From positions 1,917,501-1,981,500 of the forward strand of contig NZ_CP051461.1 in NCBI RefSeq assembly GCF_012584515.1: a DNA stretch of 64,000 nucleotides. Direction: 5' to 3'. Numbering within the stretch: position 1 is the first letter of the stretch; every line of letters begins with the position of its first letter. The DNA is from Polaromonas vacuolata (GTDB taxonomy: Bacteria; Pseudomonadota; Gammaproteobacteria; Burkholderiales; Burkholderiaceae_C). A model generated the notes under the pieces. It ran no database searches and had not been told where the DNA came from. It was given only the letters and a program-made list of their open reading frames with translations. A program made the position numbers and the translations under genes. Of this stretch, positions 35,369 through 44,354 are shown one piece after another.

Positions 35369-38300
35369 ATGAACCATGTATACCGCTCAATCTGGAACGA
35401 CAGCACAGGCACTTTTGTCGCCACCTCGGAACTAACCCAAAGTGCAGGTAAAAAAGCTACTTCTACCAACACTAGCGCTGGCAAATGTTGCGAAAAAAAT
35501 GCAAGAAAATCGCATCACTCAACTCGCCATACTCGCTTTTGCGACACCTTTAAAGCCGCGGCCATAGCGCTGTTGCTGATGTTTGGTTCAAACCTTTACG
35601 CGCTGCCGTCTGGTGGTGAAGTTGTATCGGGTAGCGCGAATATCGCAAAAGATCCGTCGGGACTGCTTATTACCCAAACTACTCCAAAAGCGGCCCTTAA
35701 CTGGCAGAGCTTTAACATCGGCGCGACTGAATCGGTCAAGTTTGTACAACCCAATGCCAGCTCAGTCAGCCTTAACCGCGTGTTGGGCCTTGAGTCCTCA
35801 GGTATTTTCGGAAGTCTCTCGGCTAACGGAAAAGTCATACTGATCAATCCAAACGGTATCTTGTTTGGTAAAAGCGCATCCGTTAATGTTGGTAGCTTGA
35901 TCGCGTCTACCCATGACATGTCAGACGCGGATTTCATGGCCGGAAGATACAAGTTTGCAGGAAGCAGCAGCGCCTCAGTAATCAACCAAGGCGACATCAC
36001 CGCAACTGCGGGTGGTTACGTAGCTTTACTTGGCGCTAGTGTTCACAATCATGGCACGATTTCTGCCAAGCTAGGCACGGTAGCGCTGGCGGCTGGTAAT
36101 GCCATGACGTTGGATATGGCTGGCGACGGTTTACTCAACGTCACCGTTGACACAGGCGCAGTTAATGCAATGGTGGGTAATACAGGCTTGATTCAAGCCG
36201 ATGGCGGCAAAGTATTTTTGACCACGCATGCGGCGACGGGACTGCTAAACACCGTGGTCAACAACACCGGCTTAATCCAAGCCCAGACCTTGGAGAACCA
36301 CAAAGGCCGCATCGTGCTGCTGGGCGACATGAAAAACGGCACTGTTCATGTGGGCGGAACGCTAGACGCATCAGCACCGAATGGCGGTGATGGCGGCTTT
36401 ATCGAAACCTCAGCCGCGCGAGTAAAAATATCAAACAACGCCAGCATCACCACCAAAGCCGCAAATGGAAAAACCGGCGAATGGTTGATAGACCCGGTTG
36501 ATTTCACCATCGCAGCAAGCGGCGGCGATATGACAGGCGCAGACCTGAGCACGGACCTCTCCAGCACAAATGTGAGCATCAGCAGTACCAGCGGTGCAAC
36601 CGGCACACTGGGCAATCTCAATGTTAATGACGCAGTGAGCTGGAGTACCAACAAGCTCACCCTTACAGCTGTCAATGATGTGAATATCAACGCCGTGATG
36701 ACGGCAACTGGTGCGGCATCGCTTGAATTAAATCCAACCGGAAAAGTAAATGTGGCGCTGGGTGTGAGTGGGTTTACTGGGAGTGTTGATTTTTCTAATC
36801 TGAATCCGGGCGCTTTGACTATCAAGGGCTTTGCGCAAACCGTTATTACTAACCAAGCTGGCTTGCAGAGCATGGGAAACAGTCCAGCCACTTTATCTGG
36901 CCGCTATGTGCTGGGAAATAATATAAACCTAGGTGGATCTTTTTTTAACCCGATTGGTAATGCAATCAATTCATTTAATGGTTCACTCGACGGTCTCGGT
37001 CATACGGTCAGCAACCTTTCTATAAATCCAGCCATAACTAGCTATGTAGGTTTATTTGGATTTGTCGCTGCTCAGGGTGATATTCGCAATATTGGAATTG
37101 TTAACTCTAATATAACAACCGGAGCTAGTTACGTCGGCGCACTAGCTGGATATAGCAATGCAAGCATTGCCAACAGCTATTCTTCGACAAACGTAACTGC
37201 AGCGAATTATGTAGGCGGCCTAGTTGGAGTAAACATTGGTGCTATCAACCAAAGTTTTGTGACAGGATCAGTAAATGGATCATTTTACGTGGGAGGTTTG
37301 ACTGGATATAACAATGTAAATGCAACAATAAATAATAGTTACGCTACTGGCTCAGTGCTTGCTTCTTCTAATTATGCTGGTGGTTTAACCGGGGTTAACG
37401 AGGGTTCAGTTCGTGACAGCTATGCCACAGGATCTACTTATGGTGTAAATTATGTTGGAGGCCTAGTTGGATACACTGAAAGTAGAGGCTCTATCGATAT
37501 GAGTTATGCGACAGGATCAGTAAAAGGAGTATCTTATGTTGGTGGTTTGATTGGTTATAACAAGAGCTCTTCAACAATAAATAATAGTTACGCCACAGGC
37601 TCAGTGCTTGCTTCTTCTAATTATGCTGGTGGTTTAATTGGAAATAACTATGGAGCAGTTATCAACAGCTATGCATCAGGTTTTGTGAGTGGCACATCGT
37701 CTGTTGGCGGACTAATTGGGTCGAATCAGAATAGCTTAATTAGCAATAACTACTGGAAAATTAATGAAACAAATCCAAACCAGTTAGGTATTGGAAGCGG
37801 TATATCAACTGGCGCCACAGGTTTAACAGCAGCCCAAATGACTGATGAATTTAAATTTACAGGCTTTAATTTCACTCAACCAATATGGGGATTCGCCACA
37901 GGCGTCAATAATGACCAACCTATTTTGTGCGCGGTCAGTGCTTGCAGCGTCACTGTTTATGTGAACCCAACTGCTGGCACTAACGTCTATGGCACAGCGC
38001 CGGTATTTGCCTACAAACTGGTCGATCGCAATGGCGCCTCATACAGCCTTAACAATGCGTCGTTGAACGGCACTGCAACAAACACGTCGACAGCCCCAAC
38101 TAAATTTAGTGACGTCGACAACTACACATTCAGATATGCCAGTGGCTATGGTTTGTCTGGAACCGATGCCAGTAACTACGTTTTGAAAGCCTGGAAAACA
38201 CCAACAAACTGGACGGTTACCCCAGCTTATTTAACCATTACCCCTGACAACCTGTCTCGCTTATATGGTGAAGTCAATCCAGACCTGACCTACAAGGTCA

Positions 38301-40018
38301 GTGGTTTTGTTAACGGCGAGAGCTTGAGCACGCCCAATATTGGATCCCCTCTGCTCACCACAACAGCTATGCCAACAACCAGTGTCGGTAATGTCAGCAT
38401 TAACGTCACCGTAAACGATCTTGGCGCTAGAAACTACAGAACTACTGGGCTCAACGGTAGGTTAACCATAAATAAAGCGCATTTAACCGTCACCGCCGAC
38501 AACCAATCGCGCCTATACGGCCAAGCCGATCCAATCCTAACGACAACGGTCAGCGGCTTTGTTAATAGTGAGAATGCTGCCTCGGCAACAAGCGGTACCG
38601 GCAGCGCCGTAACGACAGCTTCATCAACCACTAATGTTGGTAATGTCAGCATCACCGCCGGCATTGGCTCACTGGCCGCTACAAACTACGACTTTACTAA
38701 TTTTGTTGACGGTACGTTAACCATTAACAAAGTGCATTTAATCGTCACCGCCGATAACCAATCGCGCCTCTACGGCCAAGCCAACCCAAGCCTAACGACA
38801 ACGGTCAGTGGCTTTGCAAACAGCGAGACGGCAGCCACGGCAGTTAGCGGCACCGGCAGCGCCGTAACGACAGCTTCATCAACCACTAACGTCGGTAATG
38901 TCAGCATCACCGCAGGCGTCGGCTCACTGGCCGCTACAAACTACGACTTTACTAATTTTGTTGACGGTACGTTAACCATAAACAAAGCGCATTTAACCGT
39001 CACCGCCGACAACCAATCGCGCCTTTACGGCCAAACCAACCCAAGCCTAACAACAACGGTCAGTGGCTTTGCAAACAGCGAGACGGCAGCCACGGCAGTT
39101 AGCGGCACCGGCAGCGCCGTAACGACAGCTTTATCAACCACTAACGTCGGTAATGTCAGCATCACCGCAGGCATCGGCACATTGGCCGCTACAAACTACG
39201 ACTTTACTAATTTTGTTGACGGTACGTTAACCATAAACAAAGCGCATTTAACCGTCACAGCCGATAACCAATCGCGTCTCTACGGCCAAGCCAACCCAAG
39301 CTTAACCACTACGGTCAGCGGCTTTGTTAATAGTGAGAATGCTGCCTCGGCAACTAGCGGTACCGGCAGCGCCGTAACGACAGCTTCATCAACCACTAAT
39401 GTTGGTAACGTAAATATAAGCGCCGGCGCCGGCTCACTGGCCGCTACAAACTACGACTTTACTAATCTGATTGACGGCACGTTAACCATTAACAAAGCGC
39501 ATTTAACCGTAAACGCCGACAACCAATCGCGCCTATATGGCCAAGCCAACCCGAGCTTTACGACAACGGTCAGCGGCTTTGCAAACAACGAGACGGCGGC
39601 TACGGCAACTAGCGGTATCGGCAGCGCCACAGCAACAGCTCCATCAACCACTAATGTCGGTACAGCAGACATTACGCCTTATGCCTTTTTAATCGCTAAA
39701 AATTACGACCTCACAAATTTTGTGAAGGGCACGTTAACGATTAATAAAGCGCCGCTGCTTGTGACAGCCAATAACCAGACGCGTTACTTTGGCGCGATCA
39801 ATCCGACGTTCACAGAAAGCATCACTGGTTTTGTCTTGGGTCAAAATTTACTCACATCCGGCGTCACCGGTACGGCATTTGGCAACAGTACTGCGACAAC
39901 TACAACCTTGCCTGGAACGGCTGTCATTACGGGAAGTCTTGGCACTCTGGCGTCGACTAATTACTACTTTCTCGCCCCTGTAAATGGTGTTATGACTATT
40001 CTTAAAGCTAAAAAATAA
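35369..40018 (+). CDS. Two-partner-secretion exoprotein: haemagglutinin N-terminal domain, GLUG and MBG-type repeats
   Basis: 1549 residues, AAGGA 8 bp before ATG. Residues 1-22 (MNHVYRSIWNDSTGTFVATSE region) are an extended signal-peptide region, and a hydrophobic core AAAIALLLMFGSNLYA ends near 78. Residues 79-330 form a TPS secretion domain with ALNWQSFNIG, VLINPNGILFG, GGYVALLGASVHNHGTI. Residues about 550-800 hold GLUG motifs (GGLVGYxxxx, NSYATGSV). Residues about 950-1549 hold seven MBG/YDG-like repeats with LTINKAHLTVTADNQSRLYG. No cell-wall anchor, autotransporter barrel or TpsB gene is present. Likely a secreted beta-helical adhesin or biofilm matrix protein (inference). Confidence 0.9.
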   Translation: MNHVYRSIWNDSTGTFVATSELTQSAGKKATSTNTSAGKCCEKNARKSHHSTRHTRFCDTFKAAAIALLLMFGSNLYALPSGGEVVSGSANIAKDPSGLLITQTTPKAALNWQSFNIGATESVKFVQPNASSVSLNRVLGLESSGIFGSLSANGKVILINPNGILFGKSASVNVGSLIASTHDMSDADFMAGRYKFAGSSSASVINQGDITATAGGYVALLGASVHNHGTISAKLGTVALAAGNAMTLDMAGDGLLNVTVDTGAVNAMVGNTGLIQADGGKVFLTTHAATGLLNTVVNNTGLIQAQTLENHKGRIVLLGDMKNGTVHVGGTLDASAPNGGDGGFIETSAARVKISNNASITTKAANGKTGEWLIDPVDFTIAASGGDMTGADLSTDLSSTNVSISSTSGATGTLGNLNVNDAVSWSTNKLTLTAVNDVNINAVMTATGAASLELNPTGKVNVALGVSGFTGSVDFSNLNPGALTIKGFAQTVITNQAGLQSMGNSPATLSGRYVLGNNINLGGSFFNPIGNAINSFNGSLDGLGHTVSNLSINPAITSYVGLFGFVAAQGDIRNIGIVNSNITTGASYVGALAGYSNASIANSYSSTNVTAANYVGGLVGVNIGAINQSFVTGSVNGSFYVGGLTGYNNVNATINNSYATGSVLASSNYAGGLTGVNEGSVRDSYATGSTYGVNYVGGLVGYTESRGSIDMSYATGSVKGVSYVGGLIGYNKSSSTINNSYATGSVLASSNYAGGLIGNNYGAVINSYASGFVSGTSSVGGLIGSNQNSLISNNYWKINETNPNQLGIGSGISTGATGLTAAQMTDEFKFTGFNFTQPIWGFATGVNNDQPILCAVSACSVTVYVNPTAGTNVYGTAPVFAYKLVDRNGASYSLNNASLNGTATNTSTAPTKFSDVDNYTFRYASGYGLSGTDASNYVLKAWKTPTNWTVTPAYLTITPDNLSRLYGEVNPDLTYKVSGFVNGESLSTPNIGSPLLTTTAMPTTSVGNVSINVTVNDLGARNYRTTGLNGRLTINKAHLTVTADNQSRLYGQADPILTTTVSGFVNSENAASATSGTGSAVTTASSTTNVGNVSITAGIGSLAATNYDFTNFVDGTLTINKVHLIVTADNQSRLYGQANPSLTTTVSGFANSETAATAVSGTGSAVTTASSTTNVGNVSITAGVGSLAATNYDFTNFVDGTLTINKAHLTVTADNQSRLYGQTNPSLTTTVSGFANSETAATAVSGTGSAVTTALSTTNVGNVSITAGIGTLAATNYDFTNFVDGTLTINKAHLTVTADNQSRLYGQANPSLTTTVSGFVNSENAASATSGTGSAVTTASSTTNVGNVNISAGAGSLAATNYDFTNLIDGTLTINKAHLTVNADNQSRLYGQANPSFTTTVSGFANNETAATATSGIGSATATAPSTTNVGTADITPYAFLIAKNYDLTNFVKGTLTINKAPLLVTANNQTRYFGAINPTFTESITGFVLGQNLLTSGVTGTAFGNSTATTTTLPGTAVITGSLGTLASTNYYFLAPVNGVMTILKAKK
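37323..37640 (+). repeat. GLUG-region internal repeat, 249-bp spacing
   Basis: About 65 bp around the phrase coding NNSYATGSVLASSNYAGGL occur twice almost unchanged, starting near 37323 and 37572 (offset 249 bp, 83 codons). The similarity at DNA level shows a recent duplication within the GLUG tract. Confidence 0.8.
38462..39733 (+). repeat. Five tandem 255/252-bp MBG-type repeats in the exoprotein
   Basis: Units start at TTAAC.. 38462, 38717, 38972, 39227 and 39482, with the next divergent unit at 39734; the spacings are 255, 255, 255, 255 and 252 bp. Each unit encodes 85 (last 84) residues of the pattern LTINKAHLTVTADNQSRLYG through YDFTNFVDGT. DNA identity between units is high, so recombination could change copy number. 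Confidence 0.9.
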
Positions 40019-40048
40019 AAGGATAAAACAGCCGCCTAAAAACGGCTG

Positions 40049-40741
40049 TCAATCAAAGCCAGAACTCGCCAGCTTTTCCCCAGCGTGGCGAAAAGTCAGG
40101 TTGATACGGCGTGACCCGAGCAGGCCGTGCCAGCCGTCTGCAAGTGGGGCGACGCCATGAAAGGCCAGTCTTGAGGGGCCGCCCCAAACCACTACATCGC
40201 CATGCGAAAGTAACAAGCGCTGCGGCTTATCAGATCGACTCAATCCACCAAATAAAAAAACCGCCGGCAGTCCCAACGAAACCGACACGATGGGAGAAGT
40301 CATATGCCGTTCATTGCGGTCTTGGTGTAGCGACATGCGCGCTGCTGGCAGATATTCATTAATCAAACAGGCGTCAGGCGCGAAGTGAGGAAAACCAGCG
40401 GCGAGTGCTGCGGCCGTGGCCAAAGTTAAAAAGATTTCTGGCATAGCCGGCCAAGCCAAGCCGCTGATTGGGTCTTGTGCTGTATAGCGGTAACCGTGTT
40501 GATCAGACCCCCAACCAAAACTGCCGCAATTAGTCATGGCCACTGACATCGGATAGCCGCCCGGCGTGACCAAATGGCGTAGCGGCGCGTGTTTTATAAG
40601 GTCTTCAATATTGGCTAAAAGTTGCGCTGCTTGCGCACGTGCAAAACCGCGCAGCAAGGCAGCACCAGGCGCGATGGGGCTAAACGATTCACCGGGTTCG
40701 GGCATATCGCCAAAAAGATCAAGATTAAAACTACTGCGCAT
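40049..40741 (-). CDS. alkB: Alpha-ketoglutarate-dependent DNA dealkylase AlkB
   Basis: 230 residues. The iron-binding facial triad is visible: His and Asp in MSLHQDRNER (HxD) and the distal His in AFHGVAPL. The 2-oxoglutarate arginine pair is in RRINLTFRHA. The LINEYLPA and SVSLGLPAVFLFGG segments are typical. AlkB removes methyl groups from 1-methyladenine and 3-methylcytosine in DNA and RNA by oxidative demethylation. It is a single gene, divergent from rhlE. No Ada operon is adjacent. Confidence 0.94.
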   Translation of the reverse strand: MRSSFNLDLFGDMPEPGESFSPIAPGAALLRGFARAQAAQLLANIEDLIKHAPLRHLVTPGGYPMSVAMTNCGSFGWGSDQHGYRYTAQDPISGLAWPAMPEIFLTLATAAALAAGFPHFAPDACLINEYLPAARMSLHQDRNERHMTSPIVSVSLGLPAVFLFGGLSRSDKPQRLLLSHGDVVVWGGPSRLAFHGVAPLADGWHGLLGSRRINLTFRHAGEKLASSGFD

Positions 40742-40878
40742 ATACCCACCATATCAGCATGCAAGCACTAGCTGCTGTCTACGGCGATTAAACTCTATGC
40801 TTATGCGAGGCAAAGCCCCGCACCCGTTGCGCACTGCGCGGCATACAGGGCTAGCGCCTGTCTTGATTGATTTTTTTC

Positions 40879-42138
40879 ATGCTATTTACTGATCTGGGTT
40901 TTTCGCCCGCTACATTGCCCGCTCTGCTCAAAGCACTTAGCGACAACGGCTACAGCGCACCCACCGAAATACAGTCGGCGGCTATACCGGCAATTTTGCA
41001 AGGCCGCGATGTAATCGGCTCGGCTCAGACCGGCTCCGGGAAGACCGCTGCGTTTTGTTTGCCTTTGCTTGAGCAGGTAATGCTTGCCCAACCGCAATCA
41101 GTATCACCCCGCCGCATTCACGCACTGATTTTGGTGCCGACGCGAGAGCTTGCTGCTCAGGTCGGCGCAGCGATTGATGGCTTTGCCAAACACCTTGCCA
41201 AACGTGTCAAGGTTGCGGTTGTTTTTGGCGGTGTGTCGATTAATCCGCAAATGATTAATCTGCGCGGCGGCGCTGATATTTTGGTCGCAACGCCGGGGCG
41301 ACTACTCGATTTAATTGAACACAATGCAGTCAGTATTAGCAAGGTCAATTGCGTGGTGCTAGACGAGGCAGATCGTTTGTTAGACCTAGGTTTTGGTGAG
41401 GAGTTGGGGCGTGTTTTGCAATTGCTACCAGCCAAGCGCCAAAGTTTGTTTTTCTCGGCCACTTTTGCGCCCGCAATTGAAAAGCTTGCGCAAAGCATGC
41501 TCAGCAATCCGTTGCGAATAGAAATTGCAGCGCTGGCTGCGACTGAACCCGACATCACCCAACGCGCTATTGCGGTTGATGCTAGCCGCCGCACACAACT
41601 GCTCAGGCACTTGGTGCAAACTGAAAAATGGAGTCGGGTTTTGGTCTTTGTCGCAACCAAACATGCAGCAGAAATGATTGCCGACAAGCTGCGTAAATAC
41701 GCTATCGAGGCCGAGCCGTTTCACGGCGAATTAAGCCAAGGCAAACGCAATCAAGTGTTGATGGATTTCAAAGCCAAAACCGTTCAAGTGGTGGTGGCCA
41801 CTGACGTGGCGGCGCGCGGCATAGACATCAATCAATTACCCGTCGTGGTGAACTACGACTTACCGCGCTCAGCGACCGATTACACCCACAGAATAGGTCG
41901 CACAGGTCGCGCTGGCGAGAGTGGTATGGCGGTGAGTTTTGTCAGCGGCAGCACACAGGCGCATTTCAAGCTGATTGAAAAACGCCAACGTTTATCGGTG
42001 GCGCTGGAAGAAATTGTTGGCTTTGAACCCATTGAAACCGCAGTCGTCAACGCGGTTGATCCGCTGTCAGTAGGCGGCATTAAGGGCAAGCGCCCAAGCA
42101 AAAAAGACAAACTGCGCGCCGCTGCTGCTGAAGAATAA
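40879..42138 (+). CDS. rhlE: DEAD-box ATP-dependent RNA helicase RhlE-like
   Basis: 419 residues from ATG 40879 (MLFTDLGFSPATLPAL); an upstream TTG would add four residues. Motifs in order: Q-motif (GYSAPTEIQ), Walker A AQTGSGKTAAF, PTRELAAQV, VLDEADRLLDLGF (DEAD), FFSATF (SAT), ATDVAARGIDI and HRIGRTGRAG. A basic C-terminal tail (KGKRPSKKDKLR) is short compared with many RhlE proteins. The helicase remodels RNA in ribosome assembly or decay. The terminator at 42151-42169 closes the gene. Confidence 0.95.
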   Translation: MLFTDLGFSPATLPALLKALSDNGYSAPTEIQSAAIPAILQGRDVIGSAQTGSGKTAAFCLPLLEQVMLAQPQSVSPRRIHALILVPTRELAAQVGAAIDGFAKHLAKRVKVAVVFGGVSINPQMINLRGGADILVATPGRLLDLIEHNAVSISKVNCVVLDEADRLLDLGFGEELGRVLQLLPAKRQSLFFSATFAPAIEKLAQSMLSNPLRIEIAALAATEPDITQRAIAVDASRRTQLLRHLVQTEKWSRVLVFVATKHAAEMIADKLRKYAIEAEPFHGELSQGKRNQVLMDFKAKTVQVVVATDVAARGIDINQLPVVVNYDLPRSATDYTHRIGRTGRAGESGMAVSFVSGSTQAHFKLIEKRQRLSVALEEIVGFEPIETAVVNAVDPLSVGGIKGKRPSKKDKLRAAAAEE

Positions 42139-42146
42139 AATGCAAA

Positions 42147-42169
42147 AAAAGTCTGCCAAGCAGACTTTT
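42147..42169. terminator. Bidirectional terminator after rhlE
   Basis: AAAAGTCTGC, CAA, GCAGACTTTT: a 10-bp stem including the A/T pairs, flanked by A-run on the left and T-run on the right. It lies between the convergent rhlE and the DUF6172-like gene, so it can end both transcripts. Confidence 0.85.
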
Positions 42170-42174
42170 AGCTG

Positions 42175-42516
42175 TTAGTTATCCTGATAGTCTGCGTCAG
42201 CTTGTGCTTGGGCGTCCCGACTGGCGTCATACGGTTTAGCCGTGCGTTGGCCGTGGCTGGTAACGACTTCGGCGTAGAACTGGCTTGCACCGTCTTTGGT
42301 CAGCGTATCAATCGCCGTAAATAGTGCGGCGAAGTGGACTTCAACAGCGGTTTCTTGGCTGCTACCAAGGCGGCAGTTAAAGTCAAAAAAATCAACCTCA
42401 GCCGGCAGAGGACGCGCACGTTCACGTTTGACGTATTTGCGAATGTCGTGCTTTGCCGCATCCAACAGACGATCACGGTTTTTACCCTCAACGTTGAGGA
42501 GGTATGTTTTTTTCAT
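42175..42516 (-). CDS. DUF6172-like small cytosolic protein
   Basis: 113 residues. It has a basic N-terminal half (MKKTYLLNVEGKNRDRLLDAAKHDIRKYVKRERARPLP, seen in parts) followed by DFFDFNCRLGSS and an acidic Gln/Asp-rich tail. The pattern KHDIRKYxKRERxRxLPxxVDFxDF is shared by a family of uncharacterised proteobacterial proteins that I recognise as DUF6172; I have not confirmed it by search. No membrane segment or signal peptide. Function unknown; the charged surface suggests nucleic-acid contact, which is only a guess. Confidence 0.8.
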   Translation of the reverse strand: MKKTYLLNVEGKNRDRLLDAAKHDIRKYVKRERARPLPAEVDFFDFNCRLGSSQETAVEVHFAALFTAIDTLTKDGASQFYAEVVTSHGQRTAKPYDASRDAQAQADADYQDN

Positions 42517-42669
42517 GGGGACCTTGTAGCGTGCTGTGCGTGGCTTGAATAGCCAAGCTATCTGAAGATTATCAGTGCCAAGCTGGCACTAAATGAGAAA
42601 TGAATGGTGAAAAGATTGCGCAATGAAGGCGTACAACTTAAACAGCTAACACCTTGCGTGCATTAAGTT

Positions 42670-43215
42670 TTAATGCCGCAACACTAGCGCTTCCACCGAT
42701 TTATGTAAATGATCTAGGCCGAACGACACATCGACTAATTGACCGTTAACGAAAAAGCTAGGCGTAGCGCGTAAAGCCAGTTTGTGGCCGTCCGCTATGT
42801 GCTCCCGTACGCGTTGCAGATAAACATGACCTTGAATGTCGTTGTGGTAGCGCGCCATATCAAGGTCAAGCTGTTGAGCCAATGTCTGCAAGTAGCTTTC
42901 GCTCAAATGTTGTTGATGGTTAAACAGCAAATCGTGCATAGGCCAAAATTTCCCCTGTGCGCCAGCCGCTTCTGCGGCTTGTGCAACCAATTCAGAAAGC
43001 GGATGCAATTCACGTACGGGGAAATGCCTAAAAACTATGCGCATCTGGCCTTCAAACTGCACTGACATGATCTTAAGTGCGCTTTGCGCTTGAAGACATG
43101 AGGGACAAGAAAAGTCAGCGTATTCAATCACCGTAATTGGCGCCGACAAAGGCCCCAAAATATGGTCTGATGATTCGCGGATTGTCAAAAGCGATTGCAT
43201 AGTTTTAAGGCTCAC
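42670..43215 (-). CDS. DsbA-family thiol oxidoreductase-like protein
   Basis: 181 residues with a thioredoxin-like fold: VIEYADFSCPSCLQAQ carries the CPSC active site (about residues 36-39), and LRATPSFFVNGQLVDVSFG has the cis-proline loop. There is no signal peptide, so unlike periplasmic DsbA it is predicted cytosolic; the FrnE/Thioredoxin_4 branch is plausible. The start is uncertain: GTG 43215 (MSLKTMQSLL) or ATG 43200 (MQSLLTIRES); neither has a good ribosome site. It is 24 bp downstream of the poly-alanine zinc protein gene, so possibly co-transcribed. Confidence 0.85.
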   Translation of the reverse strand: MSLKTMQSLLTIRESSDHILGPLSAPITVIEYADFSCPSCLQAQSALKIMSVQFEGQMRIVFRHFPVRELHPLSELVAQAAEAAGAQGKFWPMHDLLFNHQQHLSESYLQTLAQQLDLDMARYHNDIQGHVYLQRVREHIADGHKLALRATPSFFVNGQLVDVSFGLDHLHKSVEALVLRH

Positions 43216-43239
43216 AAATTGTTTGACTACCGCTACAAC

Positions 43240-43515
43240 TTAAGTATTGTTAGATGCTGCGGCGGCAGCGGCAGCAGCTGCTGCGTTTTCTAAGGTCTCG
43301 TCGAGTGCTTTGCACGAAGGCGAGCAAACTGCTTGCGATTTACCCAGCACTTTACGCGTACCCATCAAAGAGCGGGCCCGATGTTTACCGCACATAAAAC
43401 ATGACATGGTGGCAGCACCAAAAGATGTTGTGGCGGCGAAAGGAGAGCCAGAGACCTTCGATTTGTAGCGCAGTCCGTCAGCTAGGACAGCAGTTTTAGC
43501 GTCAGCTCTTGCCAT
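43240..43515 (-). CDS. Small putative zinc-binding protein with poly-alanine tail
   Basis: 91 residues. The middle has MSCFMCGKHRARS followed by CSPSCKALDE: two CxxC-type pairs that probably bind one zinc. The C-terminus is a run of eleven alanines interrupted only by the final SNNT, encoded by mixed GCN codons. A ribosome site GGAAGAAA precedes ATG 43515. I do not recognise the family; similar short proteins with CFMCGKHR occur in related Burkholderiales, to my recollection. A ribosome- or nucleic-acid-associated zinc ribbon is plausible but unproved. Confidence 0.7.
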   Translation of the reverse strand: MARADAKTAVLADGLRYKSKVSGSPFAATTSFGAATMSCFMCGKHRARSLMGTRKVLGKSQAVCSPSCKALDETLENAAAAAAAAAASNNT

Positions 43516-44061
43516 AATTTATTTCTTCCGTAGTTAAAGTTGATAAATGGCATACAGCAGTGGTGGTGTCCATGCCTAGCCTATTTATGAGTAGTACTTG
43601 TGAATGGAAACGGCTAACAAAATAAAGACTTACTAATTACGCATTTACCAAAAAAATAATCAAAGTTTATTGATTTGGATGACTGTTAAACTTGAAGTTT
43701 TGCTTCAGTTGTTAACTTATAGTTATCTTGTTGTCAAATTAATAACAATTAAATAAGAAATTTGATTTTTACAAGGCAAATTTGATGATTATTAAGTGCT
43801 ATATTTTTGATAGCTCGCAATGCTTTTATACACTGCTCGAAAAACATAATTTTACCCTAGATATCGAAACCTTTAAGGTGGCAGCAAAAGCTTGAGGCTT
43901 ATTTGAGGGCATTGGACTACACGTGCAAGCCTGCCAGCAAACGCCGTCTTAATCACCAATCAGCTCAAAAAACAATGGCTAGATAGTCATCACTGACCTT
44001 AGTGGTGGCGCCATTCCTTATACTCAAATAATCTTTAAAGTTAACGGAAATACATATAAAC
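43516..44061. other. 546-bp AT-rich intergenic region before yggX
   Basis: Markedly A/T-rich, with no gene visible on either strand. A short palindrome GCTAT/ATAGC (43798-43814) resembles small dispersed palindromes I associate with Comamonadaceae genomes. The last 60 bp (TATACT near 44018, TAAAGTTAACGGAAATA) presumably contain the yggX promoter. I see no RNA gene. Confidence 0.5.
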
Positions 44062-44334
44062 ATGACACGTCTCGTCAAATGCATAAAACTCGGTGTTGAA
44101 GCTGAAGGTCTAGATTTCCCACCCTATCCCGGACCACTGGGCAAGCGGCTTTGGGAAGAAGTCAGCAAACAAGCTTGGGCTGATTGGATGAAGCAGCAAA
44201 CCATGCTGGTCAATGAAAACCGGCTCAACCTAGCCGATGCACGTTCGCGTCAATACTTAGCACGGCAAATGGAAAAACACTTTTTTGGCGACGGCGCCGA
44301 TGCAGTGCAAGGCTACGTGCCCCCTACTGCCTAA
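44062..44334 (+). CDS. yggX: Fe(II)-trafficking / oxidative damage protection protein YggX
   Basis: 90 residues, normal length. The sequence [25 protein letters not shown] carries the conserved N-terminal cysteine. [28 protein letters not shown] is the other family block. YggX protects Fe-S clusters from oxidative damage and is linked to labile iron handling. It stops 20 bp before mnmC, so the pair probably form one transcript. The start is unambiguous. Confidence 0.95.
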   Translation: MTRLVKCIKLGVEAEGLDFPPYPGPLGKRLWEEVSKQAWADWMKQQTMLVNENRLNLADARSRQYLARQMEKHFFGDGADAVQGYVPPTA

Positions 44335-44354
44335 GTAGGTCTAAAGCGCTAGGA

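Noticed and set aside
38462..39733. Regular direct repeats that might suggest a CRISPR array
   Set aside because: Spacing is 255 bp and the units are in frame within one long gene; there are no short repeats with unique spacers.
43798..43814. GCTAT/ATAGC palindrome in AT-rich spacer as a regulatory site
   Set aside because: It is too short and A/T-rich to support a function; it may be one of the small dispersed palindromes common in this family.
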